Origin: Otis tarda
Taxonomy: Eukaryota; Chordata; Aves; Otidiformes; Otididae
Direction of reading: 5' to 3'
Length of the DNA stretch: 64,000 nt
NCBI GenBank assembly: GCA_026413225.1
Contig: CM048553.1
Location: 129,646,190-129,710,189, forward strand
Within the stretch, counting starts at the first letter, position 1; each line of letters starts with the position of its first letter. Below are positions 50,185 to 62,000 of this stretch, piece by piece. Under the pieces are notes generated by a model, which saw only the letters and a program-made list of their open reading frames with translations, was not told the DNA's origin and did no database searches. The translations under genes were made by a program, and so were the position numbers.

Positions 50185-50310
50185 TTATATCCAGTCTGAA
50201 TCTTCCTCCTTCTATTTTAAAACCATTACCCCTCATCCTATCACAGCAGGCCCTGCTAAAGAGTTTCTCCTCATCTTTCTTATAAGCCCCCTTTAGGTAC
50301 TGGAAGGCCG
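50185..50310 (-). mobile_element. Older minus-strand CR1, 5' piece of the interrupted copy
   Basis: On the minus strand this piece encodes [20 protein letters not shown] and then [13 protein letters not shown], the same part of ORF2 as residues about 904-941 of the young copy. The frame is open throughout. It continues the 3' piece at 46752-46950: together they give a CR1 3' end of about 325 bp, split by the 3.2-kb younger insertion. The match ends near ggaaggccg (50302-50310), beyond which the sequence is not CR1. The older copy was therefore itself heavily 5'-truncated. Confidence 0.87.
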
Positions 50311-51700
50311 TTGATGCAGTATGCCTAGAAATATGCTAGTATTTTGTCCAGGTACTTAAAATTAAATTCTTAGATTCCAATGGAGAGAGTCCGAAATTTA
50401 CTATTTGAAATTTGTTTAGAAAAGCTTTTCCTTCCAAATTAAACTCTTCACATTTGTAATAGGTATCTGAGACATTTAGTCTCTAAAGAATACTTTTTTT
50501 TTTCTTTACCATTAAAACAGAAGAAAAGGCATGGAGAAAATATTTATTTAATTTTCATTTCACTCAAAATTTTCCTCAGTAAATGCTTACTAATCTGTTC
50601 TAGTGATCAATATTTATGATACATAAGGAACATTACTGCACCAGTGAAGTACCTCCAGACTTCATTAGATATTCTGTAGATACTCCCTAATTTTGACATA
50701 TCAATATTATGTAGATAACTGTTCTAATATACAAGTCAGTCTTGACACTCTTTTATTTTCCTTTTTCTGAAGAAAAGATCTAGTGTAAGGTCTAGTAATA
50801 ATTGTATTCTTTTCGTCTTTCTCTTGATTCTGTTAATGCTTGGCCTTGCTGATTGGGTATAAATCACAGTACAATATTATATTAAAAACATTTCTGTATA
50901 CTGAATTTGGAGCTGAACTTACTGTGTTAGAAGATCTGTATTCCATCTTCCTTATAAAGAGAACTGTTGAAATGAGATCAGATTGTGAAGCAAATCAGGA
51001 AATGCTGTGAGTTGATTTTTTTTTGGAAAAACACAACAGAACCCTGAGGGTGGGGTGTCCCAGGTATTTAATCACATTGAATAAACAAAGAATCACCCTG
51101 TATATATTTACTGTACAAATATCTACCTGAAATCCTCATAGCTCATGGATTTTTAACATGGAACATGTGCATTTTCATTGTTATTTTTGAGCTGTTCTTT
51201 TTTGCCATTCTCCAATAGGTGAGATTCTTGCAGAAATCAGTGGGAGCTGAGAACGTTGAAGTAATGGGAAGTGCAAGTCTTGGGCAAAGCGTTATGTAGT
51301 AGAAGAGAAAAGAACTCAACATGACACAATGCAGAAAAGATTTGTAACAAAACTGTATTTTCCAGTAGCGTATTTCCAGCCCAGTTCAAATGTCTCCTAA
51401 CTGTATGCTTTTAATTACTTTAAAAAGCACTAGCAATCCAAATTAAGCTCCAGGAATATGATGTTTGACTCAGGCTTTCAGAGTTGACATAAATTCATTA
51501 CATCTTCCAAATCAATCCACTTTGTTACTTTTGGCACATCTGCAATTTTTTGTATAATAAAACATTGCGTAAAGGGCTTAGTAAATTGCATTTAGCACCA
51601 TGCCAACAGTGTAGCCCACAACTCTAAATGCTCCTAAATTAAGCCTTTGTCTTTCAGGTCTGAAAATGTTTAACAGGGATCTCTCTCTGTATAAGTGTAG

Positions 51701-51760
51701 ATACATACATATATATGTACATGTGTGTGTATATGTATGTGTGTATACATACATTATATA
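51701..51760. repeat. Mixed AT/GT microsatellite, partly palindromic
   Basis: An alternating purine-pyrimidine tract of tacata, tatatatg, tgtgtgtg and tatacata words runs for about 60 bp. It could fold back on itself over short distances. It is a compound microsatellite and likely polymorphic. Confidence 0.8.
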
Positions 51761-53233
51761 GCTCAATGCTGACAGGTGCTGCATTTGAAATATAAGTGAA
51801 GATAAGCTTTACTCATCCTTCTCTTCAAAATCAATACAAAATCAAATGGAGAAAAAACCCAACCTCATAACCAATTTCTACTTTTGGAAATAACATTAGA
51901 ATCATATTGAAAGGAAACTTAGGACGGGAACAAAAAAGAATTCATCCCACTGCATAGAACATAAATGAGTTTGAATTGTATTTTCACCATCTGCTGCTCT
52001 CATGAAATCTTGGGATTTGCAAACAGCAGTTCTGTGTAAGAGTAAATCTGAGATTTAGTGACTTTGCTCCAGAGTCTGTAATCTTGAGACAATGTTCTGC
52101 TGTTTTAGATGTACATTTTGTACATTTTAGATTACTCTATCTAAAAGACTGTGAGAGTTAAGTAGTCTGTGCAGATATCTTTGTCCTCCTCATCCAACAG
52201 TACATGAATATACGAATAGCTGTGGAAATCTGGAATGAAACCTTTGTAAAAGAGTTGAAATGGTAATTGCAGGTAGTCACAGCCGATACTCCAGTCTCTT
52301 GCTTGTGATTCAAATGTTCCCTATCACTGCAAAATATTCTAACTTACAGTTGTAAGCAGATGTCTTTTAAAATTAAGCTCACACTGAGGGAATTATTTTA
52401 CTCTGTTATGAGAGGCTACCGCAAAATCTGCTTTGAGAAGTGGCTCATTATACATAAAGTTCTTCTTCTGCACTGCTTAGCCTCCTGCATGTGTCCTGGA
52501 GAGATGCTGCTCATTGATCTGAACTGCGTAGTTTTATCTGTTACAAGATACAAAGGCTTCCAGAAGTCCCCAACTTTATTCTTCTCGTGTACCATCTCTG
52601 TCGAGATGCTGGGAGCAACAGCAGCAGTTCCCAGGCACATTTCTTCTCAGTCATTGGATTCTTAGGCATTATTTATGCATCTTTCATGGCAGTTAAGTGT
52701 TAGACAGTTTAAGGACCCCTGGACCAAGCAAAGTAATTTAACTTACTTCTATTCATAAACTAAGCATAATATTTTTTCTTGTTGTTTTATTCGTAGCCAA
52801 GCTGCATATGTTTGCATCCAAGAACCATTTTTAAAATAGGATACTCAAACCTAAAAATGTGCTAAAGGGAAACTAATACAAGTAATGATTGAACTCAAAC
52901 TTCTGATCTAACCAGGACCTCTGATGGTCTGGAGTGGGTTTTATTCTTACCATGAAGTTTTGATTCTTAGAGCCAGCAATCCCTGTTCCACGGCTACTTG
53001 GGAGGCATTCCTGCTCCAAGTAAGAGTTAATTCCCACACCTGTGGAGATTTAGAAAGAAGAAAGTTCTTCATCAAAGTGCCTGAGATAAAACCTTCCCTA
53101 GACCTTGAAGTAGCATAGGGATATTTCATGGACTATAATGTAGCCCAGATCATTTGGGATTTGGTGACTGTTCCAGAGAGAAACCAGCAGAGGAAATCCG
53201 CTTAAGTGGCCATTAATATTTAATAAACTTTAT

Positions 53234-53620
53234 TCAAGTGACATCTGTCAACCAGACGCGCTTCATGGGCATCTGTTGTTCCCTCAGTTGGCATTCACTT
53301 TGCTTTGTATATCTGAGGTATAGATCAGAAACCAGTACTCTTGGTTCACTCTTCAACACTATAAATAACCATGCGTGCAAGCAATAGCTTAAGCTTTCAG
53401 CAGTAACATACGTGACCCTGTAGAGATTTGACCTCTTGTCTATCAGCATGTCAGCTGTTCCCATATGTTTCAACTCAGCATTCTGCAGATCAACTGTAAA
53501 AGCCATTAATAAGGCATTTATATTGAAAGTATTCAGAAGTTCCTTTCTTGATTGCATCACGGTCACTAAGGTTTCTGCTTTTGTAGGTGCTGTAGTTGAT
53601 AAATAACCACACACAAACAC
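53234..53620 (-). other. Unassigned 128-codon open frame, coding status unproven
   Basis: The frame opens with GTG; the first in-frame ATG is at about codon 22. The product looks less biased than most random frames here, with a Lys/Arg/Glu-containing middle section around NAELKHMGTADMLIDKRSNL. I recognise no family and no catalytic motif. No supporting promoter, splice sites or neighbouring gene are visible. Chance or the relic of an unrecognised repeat are the likelier explanations. Confidence 0.12.
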
Positions 53621-54770
53621 CTGCAGATATAGATTATGTCTTCATATACATTTCTGAAGGGAAAGCCTATAAATTGGTAAACAGGAATTTTAATGAACTA
53701 ACAAAATGTAGTGAAAAGGTGATCCAGTGAGAATAACTAATTATGCCAGTCTTCCAGCTTGGCAGGCTAGTGGAGAGCAGAGGAAAAGGATGGCTTGGGT
53801 TTTTTTTTCATTTCTGGTTTGTTAATAGGCTTTTCTTCAAATGTGATACTTACAGCTTATTTCTGCCATGGAAGATGTATAAAATAAAAACATTATTCAT
53901 GTTTTGATGGGTTTTTTTGGCTGAACTTTTGCAAACAAGTACCTTTCAGGAGGGAAGAGAAGGAAAAGCCAACAATCTGTTGGAAATGTTATCTGATATT
54001 TGTTAGAGATGTAGGAGAAAGTGAACAGGATTAATATAAGCCACTCCAACTAATTGAACTACACAAACTCTGGATCTCTAGACCAGTTTACCCTTCTTAA
54101 GTCTTGCCCTTATCTTTGAGATTGTATTTATTACACTGAGAGGAAATTAAAATTATTATTAATATGATAACTCACTTCTCATTTAATCTAATGGCACTTT
54201 TTACCTTTCTTACTGTTGCAAAAAGGTCTTACATATATAAATTGTATGTAAAACTAATGATCATTGAAAATAATGAATTGTATTTTTTTACCATATAAAG
54301 AGCACTTACTGCTACACAGTGCCCAGAATTCATAAAAGCCCCCATTCCCTCTAAAGGCACTCATATAAAATAGATAATATGTGATACTAAACTTTGACCA
54401 GTAAAGATAGTGTCCCCATCTTCCTATCTTTCCATTTTATGTATTGTGTTCATTCAGTATCAAGTTTAATCTAGATCCAAACAAGAGTCCGCCAATTGTC
54501 TGTAAAGAGCCCACTTCAAAATGAACTCCATTCTCCTAGCAATGCAATATAAATAATGAATTATAAAGAAAATAAGCTATTTCATGTCATAAAATCATGT
54601 CATGCAAATGAGTACTTCAGAGAAGTAGCGCAGTTGTGGTTACTGCTAACAGTTGGTCCAGTTGGTATCATTTCCAGAACCAGTTAAAAATTTATAGTAA
54701 GAATATCAGTGCAGGTCCTTAGACTGTGACCAGCACCTGCCAGAGTGCCTGTGTAGCAGGACATGGAGAA

Positions 54771-54797
54771 TAGAAATAGAAATAAAAATAAAAATAA
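54771..54797. repeat. Short A-rich hexamer-like repeat (AAATAG/AAATAA)
   Basis: The units tagaaa, tagaaa, taaaaa, taaaaa, taa follow each other in tandem with small changes. It is a degenerate microsatellite. Confidence 0.75.
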
Positions 54798-55747
54798 CCT
54801 CATCTTTCATCCCTGTGCAAGAAGGAGAGCCAGCAAGATGCTGTGATTTAAATGGGAACTGATCTCTGCAAGTTTATCGAATGCCAAACATAATTAATTG
54901 ATCCTCGTAAGACCAATGCAAAGCTGGCAGCTACTATACAGTACTTTTTATGCAGAAGTTTTATACAATAGGAAATTTATAGCTAGGAAGAGTGAGGCCG
55001 TAGACATGGTATTCCACAACCTTCCCCAGGAGCTCTTTGAATTTGATTCTCTTGAAAATTAAATAGCTCATATCTGGAAAGGCCACCTGGTTTTCAATTT
55101 CAGGACCTAACTGTAAGTTTTGATAACTCACAAGTCCTCAAAGCTTAAGGCAATATTAATGCAGAATAACAAATTCCTTTCATAACTTTATTCCCATGAA
55201 AATTCTGACATGTTTAATAAATAATAGAAAATGTTGGCATTTTATATAAGGTATCTATGGCTCTGTATTTGCTGCTTCTTTTCTAACTTGCAATATCTAA
55301 ATACTATTTGAAGAAAAAAAAAATGAATGATAGCTGTTTAACCAGATATCTCACTGAGAACAGTCCATTCAGTCACTGAATTTTAAATTGTACTGCTGCT
55401 ACCATAATTCTACTAAGTCAATTTTTAAAGGTTTTTAATGAAGATTTTAGTTTAAACCTATGGGGCTCTTACAGCTAGGATTACTGTGGCGAGCAGATTT
55501 TGAAGCATATCTTGATGTATAAATTAAACTGATCAGAAAAGTGTATGTTATGTTGGTAATGTTACAGCCAAACAAATACATTCTTATTTTACCTGTTTGG
55601 TCAATTCCAGCATTGTCAGCCAGCAAACAGCATATTAATTTATGTGACATTGTCAGAGCAGTATTCCACATGACTTAATAGGTCTTATCTACCTCTAACT
55701 TCTGTGCTTCAGTGCATCTAAATAACTTGAAATTTATCACCTCCTGG

Positions 55748-55806
55748 AAAAAAAAAAAAAAAAAAACCAAACAAACAAACAAAAAAAAAACCAAAAAAAA
55801 AACCCC
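55748..55806. repeat. Poly-A tract with CAAA repeats
   Basis: A run of 19 A (55748-55766) is followed by a caaa-type tetranucleotide repeat, then two further A-runs separated by cc and ending in cccc. It could be a simple-sequence expansion or the tail of an old retroposed transcript. No gene-like body is recognisable on its 5' side. Confidence 0.8.
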
Positions 55807-58331
55807 ACGCCAGGAATTACTGTATAGACTGCAGAAAGCAAAACCTTAAGAAACAGCTAAAGGATCACTCTTGAGCTGATTTAAACTACATCAAATTGAG
55901 GTAGAATTTTGATCCCTGACACCTGTTTTACGTGGGCCTTTGGCTCATGAGGTTAGTGAGGATATTCCAGCTGAGTTCTTTGGATCTGGATAAGGATTTG
56001 TGCACTGCCAAAAATATATTTGACCAGGTATAGTAAATTCATTCACAGCAGGCACAGCATGCTGCAGTTTAATCTCTTGTCACCAATGGACCAAGGCTTA
56101 CATTGCTTAAGTGCTAATATGCTAATCCCAATTTCTGGTACCAAGAGGTTAATATGATGCCTCTGCTTTAGTAATTATCACTGAGACTGACTTACACATT
56201 AGTGGAAAATTGATTAAACTCTTTAGCAATAGTAACACTCTGGAAAAAATATACAGTTCATTCCTAAACTAAATCTGATAAGCAAATAATTTAAGTCATT
56301 TGTCAAATTCAAAAGCAATTGGGAACTCCAAGATAAATGTTGCTTTTCTTTCCAGCTACAGACTTAGAAACTAAATTAGTTTTAATAAAAGAATAATGCT
56401 TTTTATTGGAGAGGGGACTGCGGCTTTTTCTGTTTGACAGGATATTTCAGAGGAGACATGTTGTCCTTTGATGTGAAGAAAAAACCCTAATCCCTTTCAT
56501 CCCAGCTTCCAGATTTGGTGTGCAGCTAGTGACCCTACTAACATTGCTGACATTTAACACTTTAAATGTTATTTGCACATTTTCATGTTAGCAATAATGT
56601 TTGTCATATTGAAAGAATAACTCCAAGGGGAAGGATCAGATAAAGAAAACACATCTGTTGCTCAGTTTCTTTACTGGCACCATTTTTCTATTTGGATCTC
56701 TGATATTTCCATGGAGAGAGATTTGGAAACTGTATTCCTCCTTTACAATTTCTCATGCCTTTAAGGGAATTTCTTACCCAAGCCATGCTGCTCTGAAACA
56801 GGCTTCCTGCTGATAAAAATCTATAGAAATTACTTTTTATCTTGTTGAGCTACATATAGGATGCTTCCCCCAACAGATGGACTAAATTTGCACAGTGACA
56901 TCACACAGTTGCTATATGAGTGCTTTCTCTCATAAATCAGATTTGGTGTCAGGTTGTAGCTATAATATGTACATTTGAAAATGTGTTTGTGACAGTGATG
57001 AAAACACCTGTCCTGGCTCAGCCCAAGCACATAGACAGATAACTCAACAGTCCCTCATTTTAGAAGTGTCAGTAGGGGCACCTACAGCAAAAGGGCCTGT
57101 GCAGAGGTGGAGGTCATGGGCAAATCTGGCCTAAACAAGCTTTTTCCTGCTGTTAGACTTCAATATTTTGTCCATATTACTCTCCTGGAGTATATTACCA
57201 AGAATATTGCTCTCATCTCAGAGGGAGGTGATTATCTGCCTCCAGAAAGTCTAGAAGTGAACCAGGATTTAGAAATGAAGCAGGGAGATAATCATTTGAG
57301 CATAAAAGTAACCACAAACAGTGAAATTAGGGCTGATGGAGGATGCTATATTTCCCTCAGTCACTGTGAATTAATATAGTCCCATATTTCTAAACCTCAG
57401 TCTCAGGTCAAACTAGATTCCTTTTGAAATATTACCATTTAGGCAGAAGATGGATTCTGCCTGAGGTAAATATAAAGAAAAGCCCAAAGATGAGGAGTGT
57501 TTTCTTAGATGCTGAAAAATTCAGTTCCCAACTCAAGATCCCAAATTTTTAAAATCACCTTAAATATTCCTATGCTTTGACTCTTTAATCTCCACATCAC
57601 ATGCATTTCTGCATCTTATATGACAGCAAAAGCAGTTTGCCACTTATTTGCTTTCAAACTAACATTAACTTTTCTGTCATAATGTCAAACGTATTGTAGT
57701 GAAGGCAACAAATCACCTCCCTCCCACTTCTTATCCTTCAAAGGAGCATGGAACAATTATAGGAGCATGCACTTCCGTGACTACTAAGATAAATCATTTT
57801 GCTAAAAAAAAAACAAACCACAGCCATGGTGTCGTTGCCATGTTTCTATTAATAGCAGTGAAATACATCAATGTCAGTTAGCTTATAGATGTAGTAAACT
57901 AGGTATGTTCCCACAAAAAATGTGTTTCTCGTTAGATTATTTACAGAAAAATAATGAGCATGAAAGACTCAGAATAAAGCAGAAGCAATTATAATCTGTA
58001 AGATCAATAATAAATACTCCTTTTGAAAGAACATAGCTGTATGTTTATATCTCAGAGAAACCATACATAACAGTATGTAGAAGCATTACACATATGCCTT
58101 ATGCACAGTGGTTCCAGTTTATTCCAGGTGTAACTGACTGATGCCTAATTTATGCTGTCCTTTTTGAGTACTGCCATGATTGTCTGTAAACTACCAGAAG
58201 TCACACAGTTTTGTTATATATATTCCATAGTAAAAGATTTTTCAAAAATATTTACTTTGTTTTCATTAGCATCTCTGACTGGATAATAACACAATTTTTT
58301 GTTTTTATGACTTCCTCATGCAGTGCTATCT

Positions 58332-58364
58332 CTTATTCAAAATAAATTCTTTATTCAAAATAAA
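58332..58364. repeat. Short direct repeat, period about 17
   Basis: The word ttattcaaaataaa occurs twice in succession, in the copies 58332-58346 and 58349-58364. It is a small local duplication. Confidence 0.8.
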
Positions 58365-58740
58365 GAATCACATTGCCCTTACAGCCAATTTTTGTTTTTC
58401 TGGTGGTGGTGGGATTTTTTGGGTGGCTTTCAGGAAGTAGAAGTAAATGTAATCAGTGTGTAAATACCCCAAAGCCTCCATTCCAAGTGTTTATTGTGAA
58501 TTGCCTGATGCTGGTAGTTAAATAAAAAAAAATTTGTATTATGAAATTGTCAGCCATGAAAGATACGTCCTGATGCATAGCCAGAGTGCAATGTATTTGT
58601 TCCATGTTCAGGGGTTCTTTGAAGATTAATTTTATTGTCCATAACCTTGCTGCAAATAGCTGCATTATAGCTGTTCATACCTGACAAATTTATTTTCAGA
58701 TTTATTTCTTGTCTTAAGCTTGATTGAGCTGTAGAAACTC

Positions 58741-59020
58741 TGCTGTACAGCTGCAGTCATGGAAACCTCTGGGGTTTCTGTGGCCTGGCCATCAGTGTGA
58801 CAATCAATCAGGAAGATTCGACAACTTGGTCCTTCTTTTGCAACTATTCAACACTGATTTCCCCTTCTACAATCAACTCTTCATTGTCCATACATTTGAG
58901 GAACCGCTGGGTCTAATAATATGTCATTTCAGGGTAAGGGCTGGTATTTCCTTCTACTCCTTCGTGTCCTACCTGGCTCCTAGAAATGGCCACCCTCTGA
59001 GGAGGTGGGAACAGTGACAC
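58741..59020 (-). mobile_element. Probable ancient CR1-clade endonuclease remnant
   Basis: Around 58862-58916 the minus strand reads TQRFLKCMDNEELIVEG, which lines up with the [15 protein letters not shown] segment (218-232) of the intact CR1 ORF2. At the nucleotide level, attgtccatacatttgagga closely resembles the corresponding atcgtccacacattccagga at 49318 onward. Flanking parts are weaker: a PEMTYY-like segment where NHPDICW is expected, and an HD-containing segment further down. Stops and frameshifts interrupt it. It is much older than the other copies and could belong to a related CR1/L3-type family rather than avian CR1 itself. The outer boundaries are guesses. Confidence 0.45.
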
Positions 59021-62000
59021 AGTGACTCTTAGAGACTGGCCATCCACGCCTCACATCACAGTGCATTTGGAGCATAAATGTGGACAAAAAGTCGCTCACC
59101 TATGGCTCCACTTAACAGCAGGAGAAACAGCCACAGTGTGTGTAAGCATGAACACGTAGGGGAACCCTAAGCACCCATGTACTGCTTTGGTTCATGTGGG
59201 CACAGCTGTCACCTAAACTAGGCAACATTTTTCTCCTCTAAGGTAATATGCTTATGAAATTTAATTAGTGTGAGGCACAACCATAAATCCTAACAGATTT
59301 CTACCAAGGGAGCATCTGACCAGGATGAAACAACCCTCAAACAAAAAACTCTGATGCAGTTCAGGGCTCAGTGCAGATCCAGCCTGGAGGTTTTTCTCTC
59401 TGATGAGCTAATCCAGGATCTCAAATATAAAGATATCCAGGAAAACAGCCTAAAAACTAGGTCCTAATATTAAATTTATGGACTAGTGCCATAGGACAAC
59501 AAGGGTAAAGCCAAGAAACAATTACTAGAAACCTATCACGTTCTTAGACAATTCCTAAAATTCAGGAAGTTATAATTTCTCCAATTATATGTCTTATTTT
59601 ATATGTATTTAAAAGAATATAATTTGAATGTTATTTTAAAACTATTGATTTTGTCTGTAAAGATTTTAGAAAAACTAAATATATAGACACTGTATGTTTT
59701 GCAAGTGATGAGGAATATACAAATGTCCAAATAGACTTGCATCACATTGATATTTTCAGTTCTGTGTGAATGTTTCAAATCATCTGCTTTAATACTCCTG
59801 ATAGCTATAGATACAGAAATAATATTATCTTACACATTCATGAAGAAGGGGAGATAATTAATCTCTCACAACTTGGAATTTCCTGAGGTATTGTGTAGAA
59901 ATCAAATACTCTGTACTGTTCTGTAAGCTGCTTCAGAGAGCCTTCCCATGTGATAAAGAAAGCTGTACTAAATTTATTACATTTTCAGATGAATGTCCAT
60001 AAAATCTCACTTTTTTGAGATTCCTCTCACAATTCCTCTTTTGTCCTTTTGAAATCCTATAGGCCATTTCACTATGGATGATTTTCAAAGTTACTTAGCA
60101 GCCAGAGCTCTCACTAAAGCTTCCAGGGGCTTAGGTTGGTCAGAAAATCAGCACCCTATGCCAAGAGCATTAAGTCGGAATTTTACATTCAAGTATATTC
60201 ATTCCATGGGAAACACATGGTTTTTTAGTAAATATGTGTTGTGACAACAGGAATATTGTGTCCTTATCAACAACTGCATGATAAAACAGAGACATCTACT
60301 GGTTAAAATACAAAACTGGAAAAATATCAAAACATCTTTTGTGGAATGCTAGACTAAGACTTGTCAAACTTCCTTCCTTTGCTTCCTCACTCCACTGCTG
60401 AGGTCCAAAACCTGCTCTTCTTTCCACAGACAGCTTTCTTCCCATGGTGATCAGCATAGTCCCAGTACAGCTTACCAAGATATTCAAACTCCACTTGAGC
60501 ACTCTGGTAAAAAGGCAGCAGCAAATTTCACTGTAGACCAGTGAATATGCAGCCCTGCTTCTGGCCGATTCACAGTTTATGAGAAGACATTTATATATTT
60601 GTTTGAAGAGCATTGATATACTGTGGATCTGTTACAGAACACCTCACAACTTAATAAAGGCTTGAAACTGGAGTATTACAGATGAAGTTTCAGAAGTAAT
60701 TCTCGAGGGACATCTCACATAAGGAAAATTTGCTAACCCAAATTCTGCTTCTGAACTCTGTTGCTCAGTATCCAACCAGACCAAAGAACTGTTCTCAGTC
60801 TAATATCTGCTTTTATGCATTTTGGCTGTGTAGCCACAGCAGGAGGTAAAACTCCTAGCAGCGTAGCTTTTGAAGTAACTGGAGAAAACAAACATCCTTA
60901 CCACATGAAAAACAAACTTGAAAAGGAGGGTAAAGAAGTCAACTCAAAATATATAGCTCTGTTCCCAGATCCATCCCATCAGTCTTGTCATGGCAGCTCT
61001 ACCAGCAGTGTGTTCCCATGGGTTAAAAAAAGTCCAAAATAGGAGCACTCCAATGAAGGTTGGCCATCCTCTGCATCAGCTGTCAAAGAATATGACTCCA
61101 TCTTTTCCTGAATGTTTGGAGTTCCAGGAGCTGCTGAAATTGAAAGATTAGAAGTTAATAATCACTGGATTCACTACCAATAATAGTGATAAACTCTTAT
61201 TATATTATCTGCTTACATTATTTGGTAGTGTCAGGATGTGCAGGATGAATATTTATTGCACCTTCAGAGGGTCTCTGAATCTGTGTCTAGTTTAGGCCTT
61301 TCTTAGAGTATCCTGTTTTCTACCAAGCTGTCTAATGCTCCAGAGTGCCATTTTAGCTATCAGTGGCAAACCCCTTTCTTCCTGAACTACATCCTTTTTA
61401 ACAGAAAAAAAATTAAGGCAAAATGTTATAAAAGATACAGCATCCATGATGGATTTGTGCCATGATTTGTATTAGGCTAATTCTCACCCAACTAATTTAA
61501 TCAGCTGTATTTGGATCATGATAGAGGAAATCAGAAGTTGAGTTCCATGAGCTTATTCAGCTGGCTGCTTTCTCTTACAGAGTTACTACTCCAGACAGCC
61601 CTCACTTGAGTTCTTCATCTGATTTCTGATGATGTTGATAATTAGGCAGCTCAAATATTTTATGTAACAATCACAATTTCCATGCTGCAAAAACTACATT
61701 GGTTTTGCTGTCCTTGATGGTTTATTTAGAACTTGTGCAGGGCTCCACTCCACTCCACCTCAGTCTGCAGTGTAGACATAGTTTATGAACGCTACCTTTT
61801 ACTTAACATTTACAGAATACTTTGGCTTTACTGCCTACTTAGTTTCTTCTCCTCCAGTTTCTCAAGTTGTCAGTTTTGCTTCTCGATAACATGTCTTTAT
61901 GGTTCTAAAACTGGTTGGAAATTTTTACAATATATCTAACATCTAACCAAGTCAATTTTCTTTCTTTATTGATTGAATCAAGACTAGAATCTTATTTAAG

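Larger units (their letters stand above)
50311..58740. other. AT-rich noncoding stretch, no gene recognised
   Basis: Apart from the simple repeats listed separately (51701-51760, 54771-54797, 55748-55806, 58332-58364) I see no repeat family. The longest open frame is 128 codons on the minus strand (53234-53620), listed separately. I see no splice-site pattern that would support an exon. Confidence 0.5.

Noticed and set aside
55748-55806. Poly-A tract as the tail of a processed pseudogene
   Set aside because: No coding-like or transcript-like body is recognisable next to it, and the CAAA pattern fits simple-sequence expansion.
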